64,000 nt of DNA from Chamaecrista fasciculata (Eukaryota > Streptophyta > Magnoliopsida > Fabales > Fabaceae): contig QANZ01038438.1 in NCBI GenBank assembly GCA_003254925.1, positions 42,517 through 106,516 of the forward strand, read 5' to 3'. This document shows, piece after piece, positions 13,300-24,458 of the stretch. Position numbers and translations under genes: made by a program. The first letter of the stretch is position 1. Each line of letters starts with the position of its first letter. Under the pieces are notes generated by a model that was given only the letters and a program-made list of their open reading frames with translations, made no database searches and was not told where the DNA came from.

Positions 13300-14920
13300 C
13301 CACTCACATATATAATATTTTTTTTAGGAGGCAAGGTTTTGGTGGAGTTTGATTAATTTTAAAGTAAAATTAAGGATTTTTTTTTAAAAAAAAATATATT
13401 TTTCATGAATATAGTGAGAGAAAAAAATGCAAGGAGAAACTGAACATGTTGATTTTTGTTGATATGTCATGTTGACATGACGCTGTCCAAGTCAGCCCCC
13501 ACTAGAGATGATCATGGTAATATATAGGTAGGATACTATGATACTTAGACCCGTATCTAAGTAGGTATCAAAATCAATTCTCATATTCATACTTGCTAGG
13601 AGTCTAATTCCCATACCCGGATTTGGACCCTAAATTTTTTTAAAATAAACTATTTTTTGTTAATATAAAATTATATTCATCTAACTTTTTACATCTATAA
13701 CTATTAAAAAATAAAAAATAAATCATAAATATGAATACATTAATTAAATATTTCAATATTTATAAAAATTTTAATATTTTTTCAATAAAAAATGTTAAAA
13801 TATTATATTTTTTATATATAAAAATATATTTATTATTATTAATGAATATATGAGTAGGGTACCACTATACCTGAACCCATTAAAAATGGGTCCAAGTCCA
13901 GACCTATACGGCTATACCTATAAGAATTGATGTTTACCAAAAAAAAAAAAAAACTTAGAAATTGATCAACCCCGTTGACATGTATCATTATTCCACCACG
14001 ATCATGTATTCATGTTAAATGTTAAATAACTTATTTAGATGTAGCATTTGTTATAGGAAATGTTAATTATAGACATGTTGATCATCAAATTTGACATTTT
14101 ATAATTTTCATTTTTGTGAAAAATATTTAATAATAATAAAGAAATGCCTACCTTCTTCTACTCTTTGTGTCACACTGTGGGAATACCTTCACCAGATTGA
14201 ACTGATTTTCTTTGAATTTTTAGTGCCTTGTGTTCACGTGTATGTTAAGCAAGCTATAAATTTAAGATTAAACAATTTTTTTTTTCGGAAAAAGAATGCT
14301 TAGAGTTTGAGGTTTAAAGAACTAACTCTAATAGGAGTATAGTGGAAAGAAAACATGTCCTTGATTTTTTATGACGATCGACTCTCTATTACATCAAGTT
14401 AAAAGACTGATGGGACCATTTCAATTTCATGGCCAAGTGCGAGTGGACCAAGTCAATGAATAATTATTTTAGAATTGATTAACCCGATAAGAAACGAAAC
14501 ACTTATATAATAGGCTTTCGGGATGACTTGACTCAAACGATGAATTAAATAAAAAGAAATTTAAATAAAATTACTTATATGTTTTTTTTGGGTACAATCA
14601 CATAGCAACAAGGATCTAAAGTTGTACCGAAACAAAAGCCTCCTAATACAATTAAGAGGCTCTACCCATCAAACATAAAACTGCTTCATTTTCATGCCAA
14701 GTCCGTCAAAGCATCAGCCACGTGATTCCTTTCTCTTAACGTGTGAAGAAACCTAACGTTTCAATCTCTTCGCACCAAGTCAAGAATGAAATGCGCCAAA
14801 CCACCACTAACCTTCCCTTCTCTTATATGTTTAGTGTATGGTATAAAGGTTTTTTAATTCTCTATTTTTTATATTGGTTATGCAATAAATTATTTTTAAT
14901 ATTCTCCCTATCATATTTTG
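13300..14920. other. Intergenic, repeat-like
   Basis: AT-rich. About 13500-13960 looks like a degenerate mobile element (GGTA/TACC-rich ends around an AT-rich core), but no clear terminal repeat or target duplication could be fixed. No gene is seen. Confidence 0.4.
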
Positions 14921-15286
14921 TGTTGGGCTTAGTCATTGAAAGTCCCACATCGGTTGGGAAAAACATTGAGGGGGTGTGAGGCTTGTATAAATATGAGTGA
15001 GATATGAGCTTCTAAGGCAGCACAACTTACATAGAAATCCTAATGGGTGTATTGGGGTTTGGATAGTTGTGAGTCATTTTTGAGAGAGGGTTTGCAATTT
15101 TCTCCAGTCAAAAATTGTATTGAGGAGGGTTTGTAATTTTGTCCGTGCAAAAATTACAAATAGTGAAGTTTGTCCCAGAGGGGGCCGTGGAGTAGGTCTT
15201 GAGGCACCGAACCACGTTAAAGATTTGTGTTTGTTTCTCTGTTTCCTCTTCCTTTATTTCTTGTGTGGGTTGCGCTTCCGCCCACA
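14921..15286 (+). repeat. 5' LTR
   Basis: 366 bp, TG...CA ends, containing a TATA-like ttgtataaatatg near 14973 that could start transcription of the element. Confidence 0.8.
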
Positions 15287-15288
15287 AG

Positions 15289-15300
15289 TGGTATCAGAGC
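15289..15300 (+). promoter_or_regulatory. Primer-binding site (tRNA-iMet)
   Basis: tggtatcagagc, the standard plant retrotransposon primer-binding site complementary to the 3' end of initiator tRNA-Met, 2 nt after the 5' LTR. Confidence 0.85.
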
Positions 15301-15657
15301 TGAGGTTGAAGTCCAGGGAGGAAGAAGGGAGAGGAAGGAGCAAGTGGGTCAGCCAGTCAGCAGAAGGTTCCGACACTGCAACATCAAGAGAGGTTGGTTC
15401 AGTCTAGCTTTTGATTTTAATTCCAGTTTTGAAGTTAGTTTTCTGGAATTTGGAGTGGTTGTCTGTTACACTGTTTGTGGTTGTTGGTTGTTTGTGGTGG
15501 TGGTTATTGGTTGTCTGTTTATATGATGATGACGACCATGAGGTTTTAAAGTTCCGTTATTTGATGGGAGAACGGAATTGAGATAAAAGATAAAAAATGG
15601 AGGTGTTGTGCGCAACGAGGAGAGGTTGTGCGAGTGATGAGATGTTACGTTGGCAAC

Positions 15658-15989
15658 GAGGAGATGTTGCACAAGCAAGAAGAGATGTCATGCAGGTGAA
15701 GAGATACCGTGCTGACGATGCTATGCAAGCGACGAGGGGATGCCACGTATGTGATGAGAGGATACTGTGTTGGTGACGAAGAGATGCTGCACAAGCAAGA
15801 AGAGATGTCATGCAGGTGAATAGATACCGTGCTGACGATGCTATGCAAGCGACGAGGGGATGCCACGTATGTGATGAGAGGATACTGTGTTGGTGACGAG
15901 GAGATGCTACACAAGCAAGAAGAGATGTCATGCAGGTTTAGAGATGCCGTGCTGACGATGTTGTGCAAGCGGCGAGGAGATGCCACACA
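15658..15989 (+). repeat. 120-bp tandem repeat, about 2.8 copies
   Basis: Units begin at about 15658, 15778 and 15898 (gaggagatgctgcacaagca type). Each 120-bp unit is itself built of about six related words of roughly 20 bp (gacgaggagatgc variants). Because 120 is divisible by three, two minus-strand frames stay open across the array, but the 40-aa repeats they would encode look like by-products. Confidence 0.85.
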
Positions 15990-16115
15990 GATTATTTGAG
16001 GGAGGACTAGAGTGTTCTCCGAGAATAGATGAAGATCAGAAAAGCTGAGAATTTAGAGAGGTCAGTTTTGTCTGATAGAGCTTGATTATGTGGGACTTTG
16101 AATGAAGGGAGGATT

Positions 16116-16431
16116 TGTTGGGCTTAGTCATTGAAAGTCCCACATCGGTTGGGAAAAACATTGAGGGGGTGTGAGGCTTGTATAAATATGAGTGAGATAT
16201 GAGCTTCTAAGGCACCACAACTTACATAGAAATCCTAATGGGTGTATTGGGGTTTGGGTAGTTGTGAGTCATTTTTGAGAGAGGATTTGCAATTTTCTCC
16301 AGTCAAAAATTGTATTGAGGAGAGTTTGTAATTTTGTCCGTGCAAAAATTACAAATAGTGAAGTTTGTCCCAGAGGGGGCCGTGGATTAGGTCTTGAGGC
16401 ACCGATCCACGTTAAAGATTTGTGTTCGTTT
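16116..16431 (+). repeat. 3' LTR, truncated
   Basis: Matches the first 316 bp of the 5' LTR without indels and with 7 substitutions. The last 50 bp are missing and the sequence passes abruptly into AT-rich DNA. Confidence 0.8.
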
Positions 16432-16557
16432 ATAACAAATATATAAATAATTTTACCTAAATCTTTGAAAGATTAGAGTCATCAAATTTTTGTCACGTAT
16501 CAAATCTTTATTAAAAAATCTTATAACAAATATATAAATAATTTTACCTAAATCTTT
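16430..16557. repeat. 37-bp direct repeat flanking the truncated LTR
   Basis: 16430-16466 and 16521-16557 are near-identical (ttataacaaatatataaat onward), 91 bp apart. The first copy starts exactly where the 3' LTR breaks off. Confidence 0.7.
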
Positions 16558-17039
16558 TCCATTGAGTGAAGGGACATTGGTCCATTTGACAGCCAGGAAG
16601 TGGGAAAGTATATTAATTATTAAACATGTGGGAGATTACTATTTTTTCTACTAAATTTGTATTTACTTCTAGAAACATTTTAAAGTTTTCTTTTGTTAGT
16701 GTTTTCTTGTTCAACCAAAAGAATTTAAAACTTTGATGAGTGTGGAGAGAGAGAGAGGCAGAGAGTTTATCTAAATTAAAGGTGTCCACACATGAGACAT
16801 AATTTACGTCACATCATATATTGATTGAGATATTTATTTTGTTATGGATCATGTTTGATTGCATTGAGAAAGAGATTAATTTAGACTTTGCCCCCAATCA
16901 TTATTCAGTAATTGAGTTACCAACACATCAAATATTTGTGTTTTTCTTTTATTTGGAATATATTTACATATACAAACAGAAGAGAAGAGAGACTGTTAGG
17001 ATGAAATGATAGAGTTTTGCAAAGGAAGAAATTAAGATG

Positions 17040-20000
17040 CTAGTCATCTGGCCAATGCACACCATGCTTAGCCCAAAGGTAATATGCTCCAATAGGACCA
17101 CGACCCCCTAACTCATACAACTCCACCGACATATTTTGTTTGTCAATTTCACTCAGAATCTTACTTACAATGTTCCACGCAGCTCCCACCTCGTCGCTTC
17201 TCATAAACACTTGGTTGTCCCCATCCATTACATCTACCAGAAGATGCTCATATGAATCAGGTACCTCCGTTGATCTATACCTGTCACAACTCACAACATT
17301 CACTTATTAAAATAACACTCATTGTCACTAATTTGTAATTCAAGCCACACTTGTTTTAATTTCTTACTTGTCCTTGTACAGCAAATTCAGCTCGGAAGAA
17401 TCCAGTTTCAACCCCAATCCAGGGACTTTGTTGTTAATTCTCACCAGGATTGCTTCATCTGGCACATCACGAAGAATAAGCTCATTTGTGGCACGTTGAT
17501 GAATGTTGTTATGTCCAATGCACTCGTGGTATATATTTCCCGGAACATGGCGAAACTGGATTCGAATCTCCATCCTGCATATCGTAATTTAATTTCTAAC
17601 CTCGGTGAGTACATTATATATGTATTTGTTTTGAATAAGAATACTGGAGACACAAAGCTGTAATGATATTTACTGGTGTTTCATGAGTCCTAAGCCCGTT
17701 TTTACCAAAAACGGCACACCATCCCATCGTGCATTGTCAATGTAAAATACAGCAGCAAAATATGTAGGTGTCTGGTGGTTTAAGCTAACATCAACCTTGT
17801 TTCCACCACTTTCTTTATACTGCCCGAGGATCACATCTTTAGGTTCGAGTTGGCGAATTGACCTCAGTACCTTGACCTGCATAATAGCTTGTTACTGATA
17901 ATAATACAAGGTAAAATACGAGTTGATGACTCAATATTTGAAAGTCTAGTTTACATACTTTAGTCTTTGAAAGTCATAGAGGCAAGACAATTAACCTATT
18001 TTTTAGGGATTAGTAGAGATAAAAGACTCAAATGTATTGGTTCTATAAATTTCTGGATTAAAGAGTGTAAACCAAACTTCCAGAGATTATATTGGTAACT
18101 TACGTATAAAATGACCAATTTATATATTTACTATCTATCTCTCTCTCTCACTCTATATATATATGTGTGTTTGTGTGTGTACCTTTTCATTTCGAATATC
18201 TTCTCCATCAAGGCTTACTGGTGGTTCCATGGCAAGCAAAGCTATTGTTTGGAGCACATGACTGTGGACAATGTCCCGAATAATCCCATAATTTCCATAG
18301 TACCTGCAAGGGGGATGTGGTTGATGTCATTCATAAGCAATTATTCAGAGTACATATATAATGGCTCCTTTAATTCACTCAAACCACTTTACCTTCCTTG
18401 CTGCACGGCTGAGTCCTCTGATAAAATCACCTTCAAAAATTTCACTAAGCAATGTGAACATTACCAGTAGAAGAACGTTGCACAATAGATTATTAATCAG
18501 ACTAAACTCGATATGAATTAATTACCTGTACATTATGTATGTACCTACGGCTCCATAGTGGCTCAAACACTAGATTTGAAAACCTTAGAACTGTGAGGTT
18601 TTCAAAAAGGTTTCTTCCTAAAAGATGATCAATCCTGACAATAGATTGGTGGTCTGAGTAATATATTATGTAGAAGTAACTAATTTTGTGTGTGTGTGTG
18701 CATGAGCTGATGTGGTATAAACTATAAACACCTGTATAATTGCTTTTCCTCGAACTTGGAAAGAAGAGATTGTGTGAGCCTATGAGAAGAGAGAGCATCA
18801 AACCCAAATGGTTTCTCAATTATAATGCGATTCCAGCCCTTTTGGGTCTGAGCACAGCTTGCAATACATGAAGCAACATCCAGAAGGGCTTCTTGCGGCA
18901 CAGAAAGGTAAAATATCCTATTGGCTTTGGATCCCCCCTGTGGTACATAATAAGCTGCTAAATAATCAGTTATCAAAAGGCTTAGACCCTTCTGGAACAT
19001 CAAATAGACAATAATTTATTTGTTCAAAATTACCTCGATCTGATCCATACGGGCATTCAACTTGCTCATCCCTTGTTTATTGTCATAACCGCCATTAATG
19101 TAGTAAGTTTTACTAAGGAAAGCATCCATTTTGTCCCCACAATTCTCTCTGAAATTTTTCAAATGTGAGTAAGGCGTAGATTAATGGAAATGCAATCGTG
19201 CTTCCGGTATCATCATGCAATTCCAAATGAAATTGGTTAACTGAATAAAAGCAAAACTTTACAACCAGAATCTTTTTTCTAACTATCAGCTAAAAGATGC
19301 GAGTGAGCGACCACAAATAATGATCAGGCAGTCAATATACTGAGACAATATATAGATGTAAGATCAAATGCTAACAATTTTTTTCCCAGGAAATGGAAAA
19401 AAGGCCACGGGTAATAATCTGGGAAGTGATAAGAGAACCATACTGATGATCAACTCGGCAGGTTAATGTGGAAGCTATAATGGACTGTAGATCTTTGTCA
19501 GTCATATTCTTCCTTGAGTAACCAAAAATAGCAACATTCTGCAGCCACGGGAATGCAAATAAAATCAACTAAATGTTTGAAAATTTTAGGATAGGTAAAG
19601 ATGCAACACTTATTAGCAACCAGTAATGGTGATAAATCCCAATTTACTTTTTTACTATGGTAGAAAAAAAGTTCACTTGGAATGTACATCATAGCATCTG
19701 CCAGAAAGCCAAGAATCCCATATGATGCACTCATACCAAATATAAGTACTTTTACCTCTCAAGTTAATACAACTATATATATATAATGTGGTACCTCAGG
19801 AAGGAAGCCACTATTGTAGAGAGCAAATAATGCAGGAAAAATCTTCCTCCTTGCTAGCTCACCAGTGGCCCCTATGACTGCAATGCAAAGTGAGGGTGCT
19901 CTATCAACATCAGTGGCAGCACTCGACGAACTTGTATATAGTAAAGGTGGAGACTCCATGGAAGTGATCATATCTGCAGAAACATTATGCTCAAGATTGA

Positions 20001-20726
20001 GTGTATGGAAAAAGAAGTTTCGGAAAGTGACCATACTTGTTTAATTTCAATTCAGTCTGAAACTTGAGTTCAATTTCAAATACATCTCAAGTTTCCAAAC
20101 AAATCATGGAACAGAAACAATAAGAGAACTCTCAATCTCAAGATTGGTAAAGGCTAACCAACCATTAGAAACATGAAGATTTGAGGATGAATCAGAAATT
20201 GATCCCTCGTCATTTGATAAACCCGTTTCCAGATTATTGGTTAAATGAGTTCTATCTTGATTTCTTAACCTCCTAAACTCCTTTTCTGGTCGACATTTCT
20301 CACTCAACATGTGAAAGTTCAGTTTCTCAAGTATCCATAGCTTTAAACCGCAAAATCTTGTACAAAATTTCGAGCCTCCACCATTCAGTACAACAAGACC
20401 ACGAAAGTGACTTGCCGCACCCTGCAACAAACGAACAAAACAAACAATCACAATAGCCCTATGATTTGACAGATTATCGACAGTTAAAAACAGAGCTTTT
20501 GAGTTTTGAGGCACTTCATTTTTATACTGAGCTTTCAATTTGAAATTTCCACATTCCTTAACAAGTAACAACGAAACGCGCACACACACACAGAAAGCAA
20601 CATTTAGCAGATGAACCATCTCACCGGACAGCTACGAGCGGTGATTCTGAGACCATCGGAGCAAAAATGTTTAGGTCTTGAGATTGAAGATTCTGAAAAA
20701 GCTACTGAAGTAAAAGAGAAAGACAT
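17040..20726 (-). CDS. G6PD4: Plastid glucose-6-phosphate dehydrogenase 4-like, probably inactive
   Basis: The exons are 20625-20726, 20163-20421, 19795-19973, 19444-19538, 19034-19148, 18732-18937, 18526-18634, 18393-18430, 18183-18303, 17674-17876, 17368-17574 and 17040-17280, together 624 aa; Arabidopsis G6PD4 is about the same size. Residues 1-34 are Ser/Arg-rich and acid-poor like a plastid transit peptide, followed by the G6PD4-specific block [20 protein letters not shown]. The NADP-binding GATGELA (155-161) and EKPFG (291-295) are present. The substrate-binding DHYLGK motif reads DHLLGR (321-326), so the essential Lys is Arg. Arabidopsis G6PD4 shows the same change and is reported without measurable activity; a partner or regulatory role with other G6PD isoforms is likely. 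The exon 2/3 junction (20163 to 19973) is inferred from phase and consensus. Confidence 0.95.
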
Positions 20727-20729
20727 CGA

Positions 20730-21448
20730 CGATATCCTTCGACGAGATTTGAGAGTTTGATATCCTTTTAGTATGACTTCTTAGACATGAAATGAAACGG
20801 AACAAGGTTGCAGGAGAAACAGCGTTGAAACTTGACAGCAAGATTGTTGATCGGACGATCAGGATTTTATTCCAGATTTCGCAGGTCGATTGTATTGTAC
20901 GATAACAAACTAGTGTCAACACTGAGTAACAACGCACGTAAGGAAAACTCACACGAGTGCAAAAATGTGGGCTTTTCGTTAATTAGCCCACTTTATTATG
21001 GACCAAGGGCCCAATATTAACTAACCTTTCAGTTGTATCATAAACAAAAATTTTCAGTCGAATGTGGGCTGCTATTCCCAATTTGTTTTTGGTACAATGC
21101 TATTCCCAAATTCGCTTCTATTCATTACAACAAACTTTCACCAAAAAAAAAATTACAACAAACTTGTACAAAAAACAAATGACAAAATCTGAAGTTTATA
21201 TGAAGATTAATTATTTTTTACCCAAAAAAAATTATTATTTATTGAAATTTTTTCAAATACTATTTCAATATTAAAAATTTAAGATATTTGAATCGTTCTG
21301 TTAATTACTCTATTATGCAGTAACTCGACTTCAAATTATTTTATTTCTAATTTCTAAATTAATAAGAGAAAGCCACATGACAAAAACTATAATTTAATAT
21401 TAGATTTAGATCCGTAATGTTATGAAGAAAAGGTCAAGAAGATAAAGG
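20730..21448. other. G6PD4 upstream region
   Basis: G6PD4 leader and promoter side, then AT-rich spacer containing one short A-rich insertion (21138-21151). No other gene is seen. Confidence 0.5.
21138..21151 (+). mobile_element. Micro-insertion tcacc(A)9 with 14-bp duplication
   Basis: The 14-nt insert lies between exact direct repeats attacaacaaactt at 21124-21137 and 21152-21165. The form is that of a retroposon reduced to its A-tail. Confidence 0.6.
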
Positions 21449-21868
21449 CTGATTGGTTTAAGAAAATGTTTTTTGTTTTTATTTTATGTTTCTATTTCTG
21501 GAATTCTATTTTTATTTTTAAACTTTTAATATTTAATTAACATGTTTGTTTTATAAAGTCAAGAAATTGTTTTCATTCATATTTAAATTATGTTGATTTG
21601 AATAACACTAATTTTTATATGTTTTTAAGTTGATTATAACTAAATGATGATATTAACATGATTTAATAGTTTACTTTTGTGTAATGTTACAAAATATCAT
21701 AAGTTTCTTTTTGGAAATACTAGAAACTTTTTTTGACGTTTTCTGTTTTTAGCCTGTTTCAGGAAATGTTTCCAGAAAACATTTCAAAAAAAACTGTACA
21801 AAATACATTTTCAGTCATATTTCTTATTTTCAGTGAAAATGAAAACAGAAAACAACGCAACTAATCAG
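21449..21868. mobile_element. MITE-like element with ctgattggtt ends
   Basis: The left end ctgattggttt and the right end, read as its complement ctgattagttg, form imperfect terminal inverted repeats that continue into tttt/gttttc-rich arms. The element is about 420 bp, AT-rich and non-coding. A target duplication was not evident. Confidence 0.5.
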
Positions 21869-22559
21869 ATTCTTATAATCTTAAAATATGATTGTTGAAC
21901 TTGAAGGTGTTATATTTAAATCTCAAAATTAAAGAAAGATATGAATGAATTATTTTTTATCTTGCCCTTATATTATTTTTTTAAAAAATATCATGATAAC
22001 TTATTAACCGATGGTTTATTTATCATTCATTACTATTATATTTTCAGAGCTATAATAAATGCGTCAACTATTTTTGTCGTTTACGATGCCATTCACAACA
22101 ACCATAGATGAAAGCTGGAGCGATACGTACAATGGTGACGTGGAAGGCGTTGTCGAATAACACAAGTATGGAATGAGGATGGATTAGCAATTAAATAATG
22201 GTATCTGAGATCATCATAACAATATGCCACTAACCAAACCCAATAATTAAAGTTTGAACTTATCTTTAGCCTAATCTTTGTCCACAGCTTGATACCCACT
22301 ATCCATGATATAATAAAAGGTGTATTCCTTAATGCTGTTCAAATAATTAATTAATTATATTCCCCCATACTTAATTCTTTAAAAAAAACTCAACTTAATC
22401 CTTTTTTTTGGCCAAAACTCAACTTTAATCCTGGCCTCTTCTTTATAATGACAGGTTACATATTAATGATAATCGGTAAAATATTTTTACCCTTTGAAGT
22501 ATGAATAGAGTATCAATCATCACTGAAAACTACAAAGCTGGATTAGGATAAATCTAACC
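21869..22559. other. AT-rich spacer
   Basis: No gene seen. It holds one short A-rich insertion (22402-22413). Confidence 0.5.
22402..22413 (-). mobile_element. Micro-insertion GGCC(A)8 with 17-bp duplication
   Basis: The 12-nt insert, reading ggcc then A8 on the minus strand, lies between aaaactcaacttaatcc (22385-22401) and the same word with one extra t (22414-22431). Confidence 0.6.
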
Positions 22560-23150
22560 TTGAGTTCACAGTTGAGGGCAGTTTCCGGCAAGTAGGGGTC
22601 GTCGGAACCTGCAAACGAGAATGCACAGGGGGTTCCCTGCGATTCTTCTCCGATGCTTAAGTTAGTGAGAGAAAGCTGGAGAGTTTGAATATTTTTAGAG
22701 AGAGAGAGTCGTTACCTTAGAAAGGTTCCCCCTTTTCCTTTTATCCTCCTTCCCTTTTGTCTCATGTTCGTACGAGGTCTCTCTCTGAGACGTCAGGGGT
22801 GTAATCGGGATGTGTGAGGAAAAGGGGGTTGGTGTAGGTTTCTGCTTTTGACGTGACAGCTATCACTGCCAGGGTACGGTGGGATTTCCAACCTTCTCTC
22901 CTGGTTGTCAGTGATAGCCAAGAGTGCTTTTCATGGTTTGGTCTGCGCGCAGGGGGCGTTTTAGTCCTTTTGTGTGTTCTTCTTGTCCTGTCACATGCTT
23001 TCACGGATCCTGGCATTTAATGCCAATATCTTGGCATTAAATGCTTGAGTGTGGGAGGGGGAACTTGCCTGGGTTGTCCCTCCGTCAGGTATTCTTTGTG
23101 CCCTAGGATAACAACTCCGAGGGGTCATTCCGAGGAGTGTATATCAATCA
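22560..23150 (-). mobile_element. Probable solo LTR or LTR fragment
   Basis: A GC-richer block in AT-rich surroundings. On the minus strand it contains the LTR-like leader cactaacttaagcatcggag, and it matches the block at 61766-62340 over about 120 bp (cctgcaa, ccctgcga, ctccgatgct, aagttagt). No coding region or second LTR is present. The ends are approximate. Confidence 0.55.
23013..23044. repeat. 14-bp perfect inverted repeat, 4-nt loop
   Basis: Arms gcatttaatgccaa (23013-23026) and ttggcattaaatgc (23031-23044) with loop tatc, inside the LTR-like block. Confidence 0.8.
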
Positions 23151-23780
23151 CTTAATATTTGCCTTCAAGTCTTCAACTACCAAAGCTTAAATGAAAATAC
23201 CCTTTTTCTTTACCAACTACCGAGCACTCTACTATTTTGATACCTGAAAATTATTCCACCAAAAACTTATGAAATAAAAAAGAAAGTAGCAATTCTTTAG
23301 GCTTGTGGCTATGGAATATGGATAGTTACAAGTGGGATTGCTTTTGTCGCTCTATTTCGAAAAGAAGTAGGAAGACTTTCATTCCTTCTAATTGAGAACA
23401 CAATGAGCAACATTTTGGGTAAAGTAAAAAATTGTATATTCTTGTGCTTAATTTAGTGATGATAGCGTCGTCCTTTGAAATGTTATAAAGCAAAAAAGCA
23501 GGAATCTTTACTCTGTTCATTTCTTTGTTTTTCCAGATTTTATGAATAAGCAATGGATGAAGGAATCGATAACGTATTGTAATTGTAAAGTCACCCAAAT
23601 TTCGCTGTTATTAAATATATCCGCTTTCTAATAATGCAGTATTTTTTTTTCTTTTTTAAAAGTAGCGTTGTGACTTGTGCGAAAAAATAAAAGGAAAACA
23701 AAAATGATACGATAACCCAAGATGATTTATAATGTATTCCCTTCATTGTTTGAAAGTGACCTGAACTTGCGTTTCTTATT
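23151..23780. other. Spacer and promoter side of the peptidase gene
   Basis: AT-rich; nothing recognisable apart from the approach to the CT-rich leader near 23780. Confidence 0.5.
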
Positions 23781-23900
23781 TCTCTCCTTTCTTCCTTCCT
23801 CTCTCACTTTCCGAATCGGATCAGAATCTTCACCAGTTAATCAACTTTGAGTAGATAAGACTGGTCGATGTGTTATCTCTTACATTGAGAGAGATTACAG

Positions 23901-24397
23901 GTACGCAAATTGCGCTCCCGAGTTCTTTTCTCTTCATTCTCAGAAATCATGCTTAATTTTAATCACGGGTTTTTGTGTTCGAGATTATTTCTCTGTCTGA
24001 TTCTTCGATCATTCGTTACTCGTGAGTCTGATTCTGATTCTGATCACCCTAATGTTAATCACTTCCTTCATGGTCTCACGTTTTGGTATTCACTAATTAC
24101 CTCAGTACTAACTCTATGTTTTGAAATACGATTATCTAATATGTGTATCCTTATTGAAATCCGACACTCAACTTGCTGAATTGGCGTGATTGTATCGCAA
24201 ACTTTTTTTTTTCTTCTGGCAATTTATTTCGGTTCTCCAATCCGATGAATTGATCGCAGTTTCTCTTTGGACCTTCTGTAATTTTGGTTTCCATGGATGA
24301 TAGGGGTGATTTCTTTGGTATATGATCCGCAATCCACTAGAGTTCAATTTTGTGCCGTGCTAACTAAAAATGATTGATCATCATCATTTTGATGCAG
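23901..24397 (+). other. 5'-UTR intron of the peptidase gene
   Basis: Donor ACAG|GTACGC follows a CT-rich leader, and the acceptor GATGCAG ends about 60 nt before the ATG at 24459. Confidence 0.6.
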
Positions 24398-24458
24398 ATA
24401 TCTGGTAACAAAATCGTAGTTGAAGCTATAAATACTATAGATTCCTCAACTTTGGAAA

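Larger units (their letters stand above)
14921..16431 (+). mobile_element. Short non-autonomous LTR element (TRIM/SMART-like)
   Basis: 5' LTR 14921-15286 begins TGTTGGG and ends CCCACA. Two bases later a primer-binding site complementary to initiator tRNA-Met follows (15289-15300). A purine-rich tract (aatgaagggagga) precedes the second LTR at 16116. The interior of about 830 bp has no gag or pol coding and is dominated by a tandem repeat. The two LTRs differ at 7 of 316 aligned sites, suggesting a fairly young insertion. The 3' LTR stops about 50 bp short, so the element is 3'-truncated. Confidence 0.85.

Noticed and set aside
13500..13960. Possible transposon with GGTA/TACC-rich ends
   Set aside because: No terminal inverted repeat or target duplication could be fixed; noted only as repeat-like.
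15557..15986. Overlapping 113- and 124-aa minus-strand frames with 40-aa repeats
   Set aside because: They arise only because the tandem unit is 120 bp long. They lie inside a non-coding LTR element and have no protein-like features.
18109..18183. TA/TG-rich run next to a G6PD4 exon as a regulatory element
   Set aside because: Simple microsatellite in an intron.
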